NCBI RefSeq assembly: GCF_017348915.1
Contig: NZ_CP071383.1
Location: 1,798,001 to 1,862,000 of the forward strand
From: Leclercia pneumoniae
Lineage (GTDB): Bacteria; Pseudomonadota; Gammaproteobacteria; Enterobacterales; Enterobacteriaceae
Length of the DNA stretch: 64,000 bases
Direction of reading: 5' to 3'
How positions within the stretch are numbered: position 1 is the first letter of the stretch; the number at the start of each line of letters is the position of its first letter. Below the pieces are notes generated by a model. It saw nothing but the letters and a program-made list of their open reading frames with translations, was not told the origin of the DNA and searched no databases. The position numbers and the translations under genes were made by a program. Positions 12,815 through 28,084 of the stretch are shown one piece after another.

Positions 12815-12930
12815 CGACCTGGGCTAAACTGTCTGGATTCTGTGCAAGTGCACCAGAATTCAGACACCCATACTTACCCCGTAATGGAATGAGCGTTAAC
12901 ATAACGCAATTGCAATGACAGGAGATGTCC

Positions 12931-13974
12931 ATGAGCGAGCAAACCATTCGTTTAACGCAATACAGCCACGGAGCCGGTTGCGGTTGTAAAATTTCCCCCA
13001 AAGTGCTGGAGACCATTCTTCACAGCGAGCAGGCGAAGTTTGTCGACCCGAACCTGCTTGTTGGCAACGAAACCCGTGACGACGCCGCCGTTTACGATTT
13101 AGGCAACGGGACCAGCATCATTAGCACCACCGATTTCTTTATGCCGATTGTCGACAACCCGTACGACTTTGGCCGCATCGCCGCCACCAACGCCATCAGC
13201 GATATCTTCGCGATGGGGGGTAAACCCATTATGGCGATTGCCATTCTTGGCTGGCCCATTAATACCCTGGCACCGGAAATTGCCCGCGAGGTGATTGAGG
13301 GCGGGCGTTTTGCTTGCCAGCAGGCGGGCATTGCGCTGGCAGGCGGCCACTCTATCGACGCACCAGAGCCTATCTTTGGCCTGGCGGTGACCGGCGTGGT
13401 GCCCACCGAACGCGTTAAACGCAACAGTACCGCCGAGCCCGGCTGCAAACTCTATCTGACCAAGCCGCTGGGGATTGGCGTGCTCACCACCGCGGAGAAG
13501 AAATCTCTGCTCAAGCCTGAACATAAAGGCCTGGCGGCGGAAGTGATGTGTCAGATGAACCTCGCCGGGGCGGCTTTTGCCAACATTGATGGTGTGAAGG
13601 CGATGACGGATGTCACCGGCTTTGGCCTGCTTGGCCACCTGAGCGAGGTGTGTCAGGGAGCGGGCGTGCAGGCGCAACTCTGGTATCAGGATGTGCCGAA
13701 ACTGCCGGGTGTCGAAGCATATATTGCCCAGGGGGCGGTGCCGGGTGGCACCCAGCGCAACTTTGCCAGCTACGGTCATCTGATGGGCGAGATGCCCGCC
13801 GAGTGGCGTGATCTGCTGTGCGATCCGCAAACCTCTGGCGGTCTGCTGCTGGCGGTAACGCCAGAGGCCGAAGCCGAAGTGAAAGCCACCGCCGCGGAAT
13901 ACGGCATCAACCTGAGCGCCATCGGCGAACTGGTCACGGCTCGTGGTGGACGGCCAATGATCGAGATCCAGTAA
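12931..13974 (+). CDS. selD: SelD, selenophosphate synthetase
   Basis: 347 residues, as in E. coli. It makes selenophosphate from selenide and ATP for selenocysteine and selenouridine synthesis. The active-site Cys17 and Lys20 are in [10 protein letters not shown], encoded with cysteine rather than selenocysteine. The ATG at 12925 overlaps the Shine-Dalgarno sequence AGGAG, so the next ATG at 12931 is chosen. topB starts 4 bp after the stop, indicating translational coupling. Confidence 0.97.
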   Translation: MSEQTIRLTQYSHGAGCGCKISPKVLETILHSEQAKFVDPNLLVGNETRDDAAVYDLGNGTSIISTTDFFMPIVDNPYDFGRIAATNAISDIFAMGGKPIMAIAILGWPINTLAPEIAREVIEGGRFACQQAGIALAGGHSIDAPEPIFGLAVTGVVPTERVKRNSTAEPGCKLYLTKPLGIGVLTTAEKKSLLKPEHKGLAAEVMCQMNLAGAAFANIDGVKAMTDVTGFGLLGHLSEVCQGAGVQAQLWYQDVPKLPGVEAYIAQGAVPGGTQRNFASYGHLMGEMPAEWRDLLCDPQTSGGLLLAVTPEAEAEVKATAAEYGINLSAIGELVTARGGRPMIEIQ

Positions 13975-13978
13975 TTCG

Positions 13979-15886
13979 ATGCGGTTATTTATTGCCGAAA
14001 AACCGAGTCTCGGTCGCGCCATCGCCGATGTGTTGCCTAAACCGCACCGCAAAGGCGATGGTTTTATTGAGTGTGGTAATGGGCAGGTGGTGACCTGGTG
14101 TATCGGCCACCTGCTGGAGCAGGCGCAGCCCGATGCCTACGACAGCCGTTATGCGCGCTGGAATCTTAACGACCTGCCCATCGTGCCGGAAAAATGGCAG
14201 CTTCAGCCGCGCCCGTCGGTAACTAAACAGCTCAATGTGATTAAGCGCTTCTTGCACGATGCGGCGGAAATCATTCACGCCGGTGACCCGGACAGGGAAG
14301 GGCAGTTGCTGGTGGATGAGGTGCTGGACTACCTGCAACTGGCACCAGAAAAGCGTCAGCAGGTGCAGCGCTGTCTGATTAACGATCTCAACCCGCAGGC
14401 GGTCGAGCGCGCCATCTCGCGACTGCGTGCCAATAGCGAGTTTGTACCGCTCTGCGTCTCGGCGCTGGCCCGGGCGCGCGCCGACTGGCTGTACGGCATT
14501 AATATGACCCGCGCCTACACCATTCTTGGGCGCAATGCAGGCTATCAGGGCGTGCTCTCCGTGGGCCGCGTCCAGACGCCGGTCCTGGGGCTGGTGGTGC
14601 GTCGTGACGAAGAGATCGAAAACTTCGTTGCCAAAGATTTCTTTGAAGTGAAAGCGCATATCGTTACCCCGAAAGAGGAGCGCTTTACCGCGACCTGGCA
14701 ACCCAGCGAAGCCTGCGAACCCTATCAGGATGAAGAGGGGCGTTTGCTTCATCGTCCGCTCGCAGATCACGTCGTGAACCGTATCGGCGGGCAACCGGCG
14801 GTCGTGACCAGCTATAACGATAAACGGGAATCAGAACCGGCACCGCTGCCGTTTTCGCTCTCTGCGCTGCAGATTGAAGCGGCGAAACGCTTTGGCCTGA
14901 GCGCGCAAAACGTGCTCGATATCTGCCAGAAGTTGTACGAAACCCTTAAATTGATAACTTATCCGCGTTCTGACAGCCGATACCTGCCCGAGGAGCATTT
15001 TGCCGGGCGGCACGCAGTGATGAACGCCATCAGCGCGCATGCGCCGGAGTTATCAGGCCAGCCTGTCGTTAACGCAGATACCCGCAACCGCTGCTGGGAT
15101 GACAAAAAAGTCGATGCCCACCACGCCATTATTCCGACGGCGCGCAGTAGCAAGGTCACGCTGACGGACAACGAAGCGAAAGTGTACAACCTGATTGCCC
15201 GCCAGTATCTGATGCAGTTCTGCCCTGATGCGGTATTCCGCAAGTGCGTCATTGAGCTGGAGATCGCAAAAGGCAAATTCGTGGCCAAAGCGCGTTTCCT
15301 GGCCGAAGCCGGATGGCGGACGCTGCTGGGCAATAAAGAGCGCGATGAAGAGAACGACGGTACGCCGCTGCCGGTGGTGGCAAAAGAGGACGAACTGCTC
15401 TGTGAGAAAGGCGAAGTGGTTGAGCGGCAGACGCAGCCGCCGCGTCACTTTACCGATGCGACGTTGCTCTCGGCCATGACCGGTATTGCCCGCTTTGTGC
15501 AGGACAAAGATCTGAAGAAGATCCTGCGCGCGACGGATGGATTAGGCACCGAAGCTACCCGCGCCGGGATCATCGAGCTGCTGTTCAAACGGGGTTTTTT
15601 TATCAAGAAAGGGCGCTACATTCACTCCACCGATCCAGGACGGGCGCTGATCCACTCGCTGCCTGAACTGGCCGCACGGCCGGATATGACAGCCCACTGG
15701 GAATCGGTACTGACACAAATCAGTGAGAAGCAGTGCCGTTATCAGGACTTTATGCAGCCGCTGGTGGGCACCCTGTTTGATTTGATTAACCAGGCGAAGA
15801 GTACCCCGGTCAGGCAGTTCAGGGGGATGTCAGCGCCAGGTGGCGGTAATAAGAAACCCTTTAAAAAAAAGCGCAGCGCAGCATAA
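13979..15886 (+). CDS. topB: TopB, DNA topoisomerase III
   Basis: 635 residues, slightly shorter than E. coli TopB (653) because the basic C-terminal tail is reduced to [14 protein letters not shown]. This type IA topoisomerase decatenates replication intermediates. The TOPRIM domain is N-terminal ([27 protein letters not shown]), and the catalytic tyrosine is in [12 protein letters not shown] near residue 328. It begins 4 bp after selD with no separate Shine-Dalgarno of note and ends at a bidirectional terminator shared with gdhA. Confidence 0.97.
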   Translation: MRLFIAEKPSLGRAIADVLPKPHRKGDGFIECGNGQVVTWCIGHLLEQAQPDAYDSRYARWNLNDLPIVPEKWQLQPRPSVTKQLNVIKRFLHDAAEIIHAGDPDREGQLLVDEVLDYLQLAPEKRQQVQRCLINDLNPQAVERAISRLRANSEFVPLCVSALARARADWLYGINMTRAYTILGRNAGYQGVLSVGRVQTPVLGLVVRRDEEIENFVAKDFFEVKAHIVTPKEERFTATWQPSEACEPYQDEEGRLLHRPLADHVVNRIGGQPAVVTSYNDKRESEPAPLPFSLSALQIEAAKRFGLSAQNVLDICQKLYETLKLITYPRSDSRYLPEEHFAGRHAVMNAISAHAPELSGQPVVNADTRNRCWDDKKVDAHHAIIPTARSSKVTLTDNEAKVYNLIARQYLMQFCPDAVFRKCVIELEIAKGKFVAKARFLAEAGWRTLLGNKERDEENDGTPLPVVAKEDELLCEKGEVVERQTQPPRHFTDATLLSAMTGIARFVQDKDLKKILRATDGLGTEATRAGIIELLFKRGFFIKKGRYIHSTDPGRALIHSLPELAARPDMTAHWESVLTQISEKQCRYQDFMQPLVGTLFDLINQAKSTPVRQFRGMSAPGGGNKKPFKKKRSAA

Positions 15887-15887
15887 A

Positions 15888-15921
15888 AAAAGCCCGGTGA
15901 GGTAACCTGCACCGGGCTTTT
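15888..15921. terminator. Bidirectional terminator between topB and gdhA
   Basis: AAAAGCCCGGTG/CACCGGGCTTTT, a 12-bp stem with a 10-nt loop, flanked by an A-run on the left and T-run on the right. It serves both convergent genes. Confidence 0.9.
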
Positions 15922-15943
15922 AACGTCTGCCATTTTAGAGAAT

Positions 15944-17287
15944 TTAAATCACTCCCTGGCCCATCATCGCATCGGCGACCTTTACGAACCCGGCGATATT
16001 TGCCCCGCGTACGTAGTTGGTCTGTTTCTCTTCACCGCCGTACTCGACGCAGGCGTGGTGAATATCCAGCATGATGTGGTGCAGGCGCGCATCCACTTTT
16101 TCGGCTTTCCAGCCCATCCGCGCGGCGTTCTGCGCCATCTCAAGACCTGACGTCGCCACGCCGCCGGCGTTAGCCGCTTTACCCGGCGCGAAGAGCACAC
16201 CCGCCTCCAGGAACAGATCGGTCGCTTCGATGGTGGTGGGCATATTGGCCCCTTCCGCTACCGCTTTCACGCCGTTTGCCACCAGCTGACGCGCGGCATC
16301 GATATCCAGTTCATTCTGGGTGGCGCAGGGCAGGGCGATATCCACCGGCACGGCCCATGGCTGTTTGCCCTCAAGATAGGTCAGCCCAAATTCGCGGGCA
16401 TAGTCGGCCACGCGGCCATCGCGGCTGGCTTTAATTTCGCAAAGACGTGCCAGCTTCTCGGCAGTAAAACCGGCTTCATCAACTACGGTGCCGCTGGAGT
16501 CAGAGGCGGTGATGACCCGTGCGCCAAACTCCATCGCTTTCTCAATGGCATACTGAGCCACGTTCCCCGAGCCAGAGACCGCCACGCGCATCCCTTCAAA
16601 GCTCAGACCATGGCGCTGTAACATCGCCTGGGTGAAATAGACCAGACCATAGCCGGTGGCTTCCGGACGGATCAGGCTGCCGCCGAAGGAGAGACCTTTA
16701 CCGGTAAACACGCAGGCGCTGTTATTGGAGAGTTTTTTCATCATCCCGGCCATAAAGCCCACTTCGCGTCCGCCTACGCCGATATCCCCGGCCGGTACGT
16801 CGGTGTCCGGCCCCAGGTGACGATAAAGTTCAGTCATCAGCGCCTGGCAGAATCGCATGACCTCACCTTCACTTTTGCCTTTCGGATCGAAATCACTGCC
16901 ACCTTTACCGCCGCCCATCGGCAGGGTGGTGAGGGCGTTTTTAAAGGTTTGTTCAAAACCGAGGAACTTAAGAATGGAGAGGTTAACGGAGGGATGGAAT
17001 CGCATGCCGCCCTTAAACGGACCAATTGCCGAGTTGAACTGTACACGCCACGCACGGTTAACCTGTACCTGATTGCGGTCATCCACCCAGACCACGCGGA
17101 ACTGAATTACGCGCTCAGGCTCAACCAGACGCTCCAGCAGGGACATCTGACGATAGCGTGGGTTCTGTTCAAGGAACGGCCACAGGGTGGTCATCACTTC
17201 GCGAACGGCCTGCGAAAACTCACTCTGATGCGGGTCGCGCTGTTGAACAGTATTCAGAAACGATTCCAGAGAGCATACCTGGTCCAT
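15944..17287 (-). CDS. gdhA: GdhA, NADP-specific glutamate dehydrogenase
   Basis: 447 residues, as in E. coli. It aminates 2-oxoglutarate to glutamate with NADPH, the low-energy route of ammonia assimilation. Visible signatures include PMGGGKGGSDFDPKGKS, with the catalytic lysine region, and the dinucleotide motif SGSGNVAQY. It is convergent with topB and divergent from ynjH. In E. coli it is repressed by Nac under nitrogen limitation; no specific site is claimed here. Confidence 0.97.
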   Translation of the reverse strand: MDQVCSLESFLNTVQQRDPHQSEFSQAVREVMTTLWPFLEQNPRYRQMSLLERLVEPERVIQFRVVWVDDRNQVQVNRAWRVQFNSAIGPFKGGMRFHPSVNLSILKFLGFEQTFKNALTTLPMGGGKGGSDFDPKGKSEGEVMRFCQALMTELYRHLGPDTDVPAGDIGVGGREVGFMAGMMKKLSNNSACVFTGKGLSFGGSLIRPEATGYGLVYFTQAMLQRHGLSFEGMRVAVSGSGNVAQYAIEKAMEFGARVITASDSSGTVVDEAGFTAEKLARLCEIKASRDGRVADYAREFGLTYLEGKQPWAVPVDIALPCATQNELDIDAARQLVANGVKAVAEGANMPTTIEATDLFLEAGVLFAPGKAANAGGVATSGLEMAQNAARMGWKAEKVDARLHHIMLDIHHACVEYGGEEKQTNYVRGANIAGFVKVADAMMGQGVI

Positions 17288-17523
17288 AAGTATAAGTTCC
17301 TCTTATAAATAGAATTATTATCTTTTTGACGGTTTTATCTGTGATGTGTTGTGGTTTTCGACTATATCACTCGTACCAGTTTGTAACGCAAGTGAAAATT
17401 TCCCCATCCAGGGAAATTCATCATCCGCCCCGGGTCATAATAAAAAACGATGATGGAAAGGGTTAAAGCTTGCGGGTGACTGTCCGTTATAGTGTTAAGA
17501 GGACAAGACAGGATGAAACGTCT
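17288..17523. other. Divergent gdhA/ynjH regulatory region
   Basis: 236 bp with an AT-rich gdhA-proximal part and a perfect 8-bp inverted repeat AATTTCCC-CATCCA-GGGAAATT at 17397-17418. The repeat could be an operator; no T tract follows, so it is not a terminator. Confidence 0.5.
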
Positions 17524-17799
17524 ATGAATCGATTAATGATTGCCGCCATGCTCGGGCTTTTCTCTCTCAGCAGTTATGCCGAGCAACGTCTGCGCCCGGA
17601 TATCGACGTGAACGTACCGCCGGAAGTGTTCAGCTCTGGTGGGCAGCGGGCGCAGCCGTGCAACATGTGTTGTATCTATCAGGATCAGAACTATTCGGAG
17701 GGGGCGGTGGTTCGCGCTGACGGGGTATTGTTACAGTGTCAGCGCGACGAACGGACAATCAGTACGAATCCACTGGTGTGGCGTCGTGTGAAAGAATAA
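17524..17799 (+). CDS. ynjH: YnjH, DUF1496 exported protein
   Basis: 91 residues, like E. coli YnjH (90). A signal peptide with predicted cleavage after residue 19 (SSYA|EQR) leads to a small, cysteine-rich periplasmic domain with CNMCC and one further cysteine (LLQCQRDE). Function unknown. The start at 17524 (MNRLMIAAML) was chosen because it gives a standard signal peptide; an upstream in-frame ATG would add 18 charged residues. The last 41 bp overlap the 3' end of the convergent nudG. Confidence 0.9.
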   Translation: MNRLMIAAMLGLFSLSSYAEQRLRPDIDVNVPPEVFSSGGQRAQPCNMCCIYQDQNYSEGAVVRADGVLLQCQRDERTISTNPLVWRRVKE

Positions 17800-18178
17800 A
17801 GGCTTCCAGCAGCGGGACATCCGCGGGCGCAAGGTTGTAAGTCAACGCCTGCCGTGGGGTACACCATACCAGTTGGGTGTGATAGTGCGCCACCGGGGTG
17901 CCGCTAAAGTGCGGCACGTGCCAGGCGTGCAGGTGGATCAGCCGGCGGGAGACTTCCCGCTGGTGGCTGGCAACATAGTCGCCTGGCTGAACCTCAATGG
18001 CGAGTTCCTCACGCAGCTCGCGAATCAGAGCCTCTTGCTGCGTTTCACCCGGTTCCACTTTGCCCCCGGCCAGTTCCCACATTCCCGCCTGATCGGCATG
18101 CTCTGGCCGCTGGGCCAGCAAAATCTGGCCATCCCGTTCGAGGATGGCGCAGACGACGTCAATTGTTTTGACCTTCAT
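17759..18178 (-). CDS. nudG: NudG, Nudix CTP/5-methyl-dCTP/8-oxo-dGTP pyrophosphohydrolase
   Basis: 139 residues (E. coli 135). The Nudix box is complete: GGKVEPGETQQEALIRELRE followed by ELAI fits GX5EX7REUXEEXGU except that the final Gly is Ala. It cleaves modified pyrimidine and oxidised purine nucleoside triphosphates, cleaning the nucleotide pool. The start at 18176-18178 (MKVKTIDVVCAI) was chosen because earlier in-frame ATGs lie inside xthA. Its start is only 10 bp after the xthA stop, so both are probably co-transcribed; in K-12 a large block separates them. Its 3' end overlaps ynjH by 41 bp, tail to tail. Confidence 0.93.
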   Translation of the reverse strand: MKVKTIDVVCAILERDGQILLAQRPEHADQAGMWELAGGKVEPGETQQEALIRELREELAIEVQPGDYVASHQREVSRRLIHLHAWHVPHFSGTPVAHYHTQLVWCTPRQALTYNLAPADVPLLEAFILSHDATPVDSY

Positions 18179-18188
18179 CGCGGTGAGC

Positions 18189-18995
18189 TTAGAGATCAAA
18201 CTTCGCCCAGACCGGCGCATGGTCAGACGGTTTTTCCATGCCGCGGATGGCGTAATCAATCCCGGTGTCGATACAACGTTCCGCCAGCGGATGGCTTGCC
18301 AGCAGCACATCAATGCGCAGCCCGCGGTTGTCATCAAAACCTTTGGAACGGTAGTCGAACCACGAGAAGCGATCCTGGGTTTCCGGGTTGGCGTGGCGGA
18401 AAGTGTCTACCAAACCCCAGTCCAGCAGGCGACCCATCCACTCGCGCTCTTCCGGCAGGAAGGAGCATTTACCGGCGCGCAGCCAGCGTTTGCGGCTCTC
18501 TTCGCCAATGCCGATATCAAGGTCCGTCGGGCTAATATTGATGTCACCCATGATTAGCACCGGGTTTTCTTTCTGCAGCTCAGTTTCAAGATAACGCTGG
18601 AGATCCTGATAGAACTTCTCTTTCGCCGGGAACTTGGTCGGATGGTCGCGGCTTTCGCCCTGTGGGAAATAGCCATTGATAACCGTGATGTTTCCCATCG
18701 GCGAAGGCAGTTCTGCCATGATGATGCGGCGTTGCGCCTCACCGTCATCGTCCGGGAAGCCACGACGAACAGAAACTGGCGTCTCTTTGGTCAGCAGCGC
18801 CACGCCGTAGTGACCTTTTTGCCCGTGATAAAAGACGTTATAGCCCAGTTTTGCCACCTCTTCGAGGGGGAACATATCGTCGTGAACTTTTGTCTCCTGC
18901 AGACCAATGACGTCGGGCTGATGTTGTTCGACGATGGCTGCCAGTTGATGGGGACGGGCGCGCAGGCCGTTGATATTAAATGAGACAAATTTCAT
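18189..18995 (-). CDS. xthA: XthA, exonuclease III
   Basis: 268 residues, as in E. coli. It is the major apurinic/apyrimidinic endonuclease and 3'-phosphatase of base-excision repair. Motifs seen: [21 protein letters not shown] with the metal-binding Glu, [13 protein letters not shown], and the C-terminal SDHAPVWA with the catalytic Asp-His pair. The ATG at 18993-18995 is the true start; the frame remains open to 19142 but the extra 49 residues do not belong to the family. nudG follows 10 bp downstream. E. coli xthA is RpoS-regulated. Confidence 0.97.
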   Translation of the reverse strand: MKFVSFNINGLRARPHQLAAIVEQHQPDVIGLQETKVHDDMFPLEEVAKLGYNVFYHGQKGHYGVALLTKETPVSVRRGFPDDDGEAQRRIIMAELPSPMGNITVINGYFPQGESRDHPTKFPAKEKFYQDLQRYLETELQKENPVLIMGDINISPTDLDIGIGEESRKRWLRAGKCSFLPEEREWMGRLLDWGLVDTFRHANPETQDRFSWFDYRSKGFDDNRGLRIDVLLASHPLAERCIDTGIDYAIRGMEKPSDHAPVWAKFDL

Positions 18996-24487
<5,492 letters not shown>

Positions 24488-24497
24488 AGGAGGCGAG

Positions 24498-25463
24498 ATG
24501 GAAAACCTGTTGGCCCTGACGCTGGCCGCGGAGTCACCGGCCCAGCATGCGGGCACCGGCCCTTCGTTTCACTGGCGCTGGCTGGCGCCAGGCGTGATGG
24601 AATTGACCCCTGAGACACAGAGCACGCGTTCGCTGGTGCTTTCGTCAGGGATCCATGGCAATGAGACGGCACCGGTTGAAATCGTCGATGCCTTACTTAG
24701 CGCCCTGTTCCGCGGCGAAATGATGCTGAGCTGTCGTCTGCTGGTGATCTTCGGCCATCCGCAGGCGCTGGTGGCGAATAAGCGCTATCTGGAGTGGGAT
24801 ATCAACCGCATGTTTGGTGGACGCTGGACGCAGTTTCCGCCTGGGGAAGATGCCGCCCGGGCCCAGGTGCTGGAACAGTGTGTAGCTGACTTCTTTGCCG
24901 ATGCAGGGGATGATCGCTGGCATCTGGATCTGCATACCGCGATCCGCGCCTCTTACCACGTGCGCTTCGGGGTGTTGCCCCAGCGGGACGCCCCCTGGGA
25001 TGAGGTATTTCTGGGGTGGCTGGGGGATGCAGGGCTAGAGGCGCTGGTGTTCCATCAGACTCCGGGCGGAACCTTTACCCATTTCAGCTGTGAACGCTTT
25101 GGTGCGCTGGCCTGTACTTTGGAGCTCGGGAAAGCCCTGCCTTTTGGGCATAACGATCTTCGCCTGTTTGCTGTCACTCAGCAGGCCCTGCAGGCACTAT
25201 TAAGCGGAAAAACGCCGACCCGGCAGGCAGGCGAGGTGGAGCGCTATCGGGTGGTGCAACAAATCACCCGCCGCAGCGACGCCTTTCGCCTGCATATGGC
25301 GGCACATACGCTAAACTTTACCCCGTTTCGTCGGGGCGTGCTGCTGGCGGAAGATGGTGAGGAGCGCTACGAGGTGCAAAAGTCGACCGAGTATGTGCTC
25401 TTTCCAAACCCCTCGGTTGCCTTTGGGCTGCGCGCAGGATTAATGCTGGAAAAAATAAGCTGA
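24498..25463 (+). CDS. astE: AstE, succinylglutamate desuccinylase
   Basis: 321 residues (E. coli 322). Zinc carboxypeptidase-like amidohydrolase that releases succinate and glutamate, the last AST step. Zinc motifs: [12 protein letters not shown] (His and Glu) and LDLHTAIR (His); the catalytic glutamate is in [11 protein letters not shown]. It is preceded by AAAGGAGG at 24486-24493, a strong Shine-Dalgarno, and is the end of the operon. Confidence 0.96.
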   Translation: MENLLALTLAAESPAQHAGTGPSFHWRWLAPGVMELTPETQSTRSLVLSSGIHGNETAPVEIVDALLSALFRGEMMLSCRLLVIFGHPQALVANKRYLEWDINRMFGGRWTQFPPGEDAARAQVLEQCVADFFADAGDDRWHLDLHTAIRASYHVRFGVLPQRDAPWDEVFLGWLGDAGLEALVFHQTPGGTFTHFSCERFGALACTLELGKALPFGHNDLRLFAVTQQALQALLSGKTPTRQAGEVERYRVVQQITRRSDAFRLHMAAHTLNFTPFRRGVLLAEDGEERYEVQKSTEYVLFPNPSVAFGLRAGLMLEKIS

Positions 25464-25801
25464 TAACGGCTGCCCCGAAAGGGGCGGTCATTCATCGTTG
25501 CGTTTATTTTGATTGATCTTTAATGCGCCAGATTTTTTATACGGATTATTCCTGGATAATTGCTTTATTATTAAACGCCATGCCGCTACACTTCCCCATA
25601 ATTCCTTTAAAATCATTCATATGATTATTCTTGTTTCATCTCCCCACGGTTTATCCTTATTTCCTTCACAATTGAACAAATATTGTTTTTTACACTTTCA
25701 CAGTTTTACTGTTGCTCTGATTTATTGACGATAAACCCCGTAAAGTTTATCTCGTCAACACGGCATAGCGCCGAAGAATAACTGAAAGAAAGGACAAGAT
25801 T
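25464..25801. other. astE-spy intergenic region with spy promoter
   Basis: 338 bp, markedly AT-rich from 25500 on. A near-perfect inverted repeat spans 25725-25757 (TGACGATAAAC ... GTTTATCTCGTCA; inner arms GATAAAC/GTTTATC at 25730-25736 and 25745-25751). E. coli spy is controlled by CpxR and BaeR; two TTTTAC motifs near 25687 and 25704 may be part of a CpxR site but their spacing is not standard. A 71-codon frame at 25513-25728 is not credible as a gene. Confidence 0.55.
25470..25487 (+). terminator. Possible ast operon terminator
   Basis: CTGCCCC-GAAA-GGGGCGG stem (one wobble pair) 6 bp after astE. Only a weak T-rich stretch follows, so termination efficiency is uncertain. Confidence 0.5.
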
Positions 25802-26290
25802 ATGCGTAAATTAACTGCACTGTTTGTTGCTTCTACCCTGGCTCTGGGCGCTACCAGCATGGCGTTCGCAGCGGATACCGCCACAACGACCGCGGCGCCG
25901 ACTGAAGGCAAAATGATCCACCATAAAGGCAAGCCGGGCATGCATCACGATATGATGTTTAAAGACCTGAATCTGACCGACGCGCAAAAACAGCAGGTGC
26001 GCGACATCATGAAAAGCCAGCGCGACCAGATGAAGCGTCCACCTCTGGAAGAGCGTCGCGCAATGCACGACATCATCGCCAGCGACTCCTTCGATAAAGC
26101 GAAAGCAGAAGCGCAGATCGATAAAATGGCCGAGCAGCACAAAGCCCGTATGCTGGCGCACATGGAAACCCAGAATAAGATCTACAACATTCTGACGCCT
26201 GAACAGAAAAAACAGTTCAATGCCAATTTTGAGAAGCGTCTGACAGAACGTCGCGCACCAGAAGGTAAAATGCCAGCACCTGCCGAATAA
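25802..26290 (+). CDS. spy: Spy, ATP-independent periplasmic chaperone
   Basis: 162 residues (E. coli 161). Signal peptide cleaved after residue 23 (MAFA|AD). The mature protein has the CpxP/Spy LTxxQ-type motifs (LNLTDAQKQQ and LTPEQKKQF) and a basic, His/Met-rich N-terminal segment (MIHHKGKPGMHHDMMF). Spy forms a cradle-shaped dimer that holds unfolded proteins during envelope stress. The start is preceded by AAAGGACAAG. A long strong terminator follows at 26308. Confidence 0.96.
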   Translation: MRKLTALFVASTLALGATSMAFAADTATTTAAPTEGKMIHHKGKPGMHHDMMFKDLNLTDAQKQQVRDIMKSQRDQMKRPPLEERRAMHDIIASDSFDKAKAEAQIDKMAEQHKARMLAHMETQNKIYNILTPEQKKQFNANFEKRLTERRAPEGKMPAPAE

Positions 26291-26307
26291 TCGGCCCCCT
26301 CCTTAAG

Positions 26308-26366
26308 ACCGCCGGCGTCCTGTTCACAAAAGCGAATTCGCTGTGGACAGGTCCGGCGGTTTTTTT
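26308..26366 (+). terminator. spy rho-independent terminator
   Basis: Long interrupted stem: ACCGCCGG/CCGGCGGT outer arms and CCTGTTCACA/TGTGGACAGG inner arms, followed by seven Ts. Confidence 0.92.
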
Positions 26367-26584
26367 CTTTACCGCCCTCTTGTAAGCCGCCAGAAGCGCG
26401 GTATTCTCCTGTAACGGCTTGAATGTACTTACACTTATGGCCAGAAATTTTTCCTGACCAGCCTAAAATCTGTAAGCACGCTTGCCGATACTACGTCTGT
26501 AGTAAACCAACTAACGATAACAATCAATTCAGCGACCGTGGTAAACGGCCGCTCTGGTGCGTTTTGCGCCATTCAGGAGTGGTG

Positions 26585-27143
26585 ATGGAGTTTTTCGATA
26601 TCCGTAAAATGCCGGTCAATCTTTGGCGTAATGGCGCCGGAGAGACGCGAGAAATTTGTTGTTTGCCTCCGGCAACCCGTGACTTTACCTGGCGGGCCAG
26701 TATCGCGTCCATTGCCGGTAATGGTGAGTTCTCTCTCTTTCCGGGCGTTGACCGGGTCATTACGCTACTGGAAGGGGGGGAGGTCGCTCTCGATGGGGGC
26801 CATGCGTTTAACCACAGGCTACGTCGCCATCAACCCTTCAGCTTTGCAGGTGATACGCCGGTAAAAGCGAAGCTCACTGAAGGGCAGATGTCGATGGATT
26901 TCAATATTATGACCCGACGTGACCGCTGTCGGGCCAAAGTGCGGGTGGCCGATCGCACCTTTACGACCTTTGCCTCGCGCGGTGGCGTAGTCTTTGTCAT
27001 CAGCGGCGCATGGCAGATGGGCGACAAGCTTCTGACCGCCGATCAGGGGGCATGGTGGCAGGAAAGGCCGGCATACCCTGCGTTTACTGAAGGACGAAGG
27101 CAAGCTGCTGTTTAGCGAAATTATTTGGCTACCCGGTCATTAA
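26585..27143 (+). pseudogene. ves: ves (HutD/Ves cupin), frameshifted near the C-terminus
   Basis: Matches E. coli Ves (191 residues; cold- and stress-inducible cupin of the HutD/Ves family, function unclear). The ATG at 26585 follows CAGGAG, and the frame is intact for 160 residues, including [15 protein letters not shown]. Then an extra A in GGAAAGG (27063-27065) shifts the frame: 16 foreign residues follow and translation stops at 27113-27115. Without that base the expected end ([19 protein letters not shown]...) continues to TAA at 27141-27143, giving 185 residues. Translation as it stands yields 176 residues, so partial function cannot be excluded. The restored end would overlap convergent cho by 23 bp. 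Confidence 0.8.
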
Positions 27144-27999
27144 GGGGGGTGATCTCATAACTGCCGGAGAGCAGCGGTTTACAGAGGATCTTATACCCAT
27201 CCTGATCGAACCCCGCAGGCGTGCGGAGCAACTCCGGCGCCTCGTCCAGCGAATTCACTGCGCCCAGCCAGAGCCAGTTGTGGATGATATGATAATGGGT
27301 CATCCCCTCTCGCGACTCTTTAAGCGCAATGGCACTGTCCCACGGCCAGCAGGTGACGCCAATGTTTTCCAGCCCCGTCAGCAGCCGTTGCTGATGATCC
27401 TCCACGCTCTCTTTGCCGCAGCAGGCACCCGCGCAGCGTTTTAGCGCTGAGCGAAAGCAGGCGCGCCCGCGGGTTAAGGACTCCAGCCCCAACAGGCCGT
27501 AACAGAGCTTCTCCGTATCGGCGAGGCTTTGCAGAGTTTGTAACGCCGCACGGCGGTTAGCAAAGAGGCCGTAGAGATTGGGCGTATGGGAGAAATCGAC
27601 TTCACGGGCATACACCACCTGCGGTTTCCCCTCGCTGATATGCAGCGAGCAGAGCTGCCGGTTGCGGCGCAGCCGTTTATTAAAGAGCGGCTGCTGCTCT
27701 TTAATCAGGCGCGCTTCCAGCAGCAGCGCACCGAGTTCACCGGCGGTCTGCGTCCAGCTAATGCGCCGGGACTGACGTAACATCGCGGCCTCTTCCGGGG
27801 TACGCAGATGCGACAGGACCCGGCTGCGAATATTGACGCTTTTACCTATGTACAGCGGCATGGCATCGCTCTCGCCATGGAAAAAGTAAACGCCGGGCTG
27901 CTTAGGTAACGCTTCCAGCCATGGGCGCAAATGTTCGGGGTATTCATAGATGGCAGCCGCTTCAAATTCGAGACGCGGTGCGGATTGACGCCTGCTCAC
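27121..27999 (-). CDS. cho: Cho, UvrC-like excinuclease
   Basis: 292 residues (E. coli 295). Homologous to the N-terminal half of UvrC; makes the 3' incision during nucleotide excision repair, including at lesions UvrC handles poorly. A GIY-YIG domain is visible: [25 protein letters not shown], with the catalytic Glu in [10 protein letters not shown]; a four-cysteine-like CGKESVE region follows RCAGACC. The start is GTG at 27997-27999, with AGGAGT in front. A LexA box lies 14 bp upstream, so it is SOS-induced. Confidence 0.95.
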   Translation of the reverse strand: MSRRQSAPRLEFEAAAIYEYPEHLRPWLEALPKQPGVYFFHGESDAMPLYIGKSVNIRSRVLSHLRTPEEAAMLRQSRRISWTQTAGELGALLLEARLIKEQQPLFNKRLRRNRQLCSLHISEGKPQVVYAREVDFSHTPNLYGLFANRRAALQTLQSLADTEKLCYGLLGLESLTRGRACFRSALKRCAGACCGKESVEDHQQRLLTGLENIGVTCWPWDSAIALKESREGMTHYHIIHNWLWLGAVNSLDEAPELLRTPAGFDQDGYKILCKPLLSGSYEITPLNDRVAK

Positions 28000-28012
28000 A
28001 ACTTACTCCTGA

Positions 28013-28032
28013 TACTGTTCAGGTATACAGTA
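28013..28032. promoter_or_regulatory. LexA box of cho
   Basis: TACTGTTCAGGTATACAGTA fits the SOS consensus CTGT-N8-ACAG exactly (core 28015-28030) with symmetrical TA flanks. It is directly before cho, known to be SOS-regulated in E. coli. Confidence 0.92.
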
Positions 28033-28051
28033 TAGCAGCCTGTCGCTGGTT

Positions 28052-28075
28052 AAAAAAGAGGCGGCTTACGCCGCC
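28052..28075 (-). terminator. nadE rho-independent terminator
   Basis: On the minus strand GGCGGC-GTAA-GCCGCC is followed by TCTTTTTT, 10 bp after the nadE stop and before the cho LexA box. Confidence 0.88.
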
Positions 28076-28084
28076 TGCAGGAAA

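Noticed and set aside
25513..25728. 71-codon frame upstream of spy
   Set aside because: AT-rich chance frame overlapping the spy promoter region; no start signal or conserved pattern.
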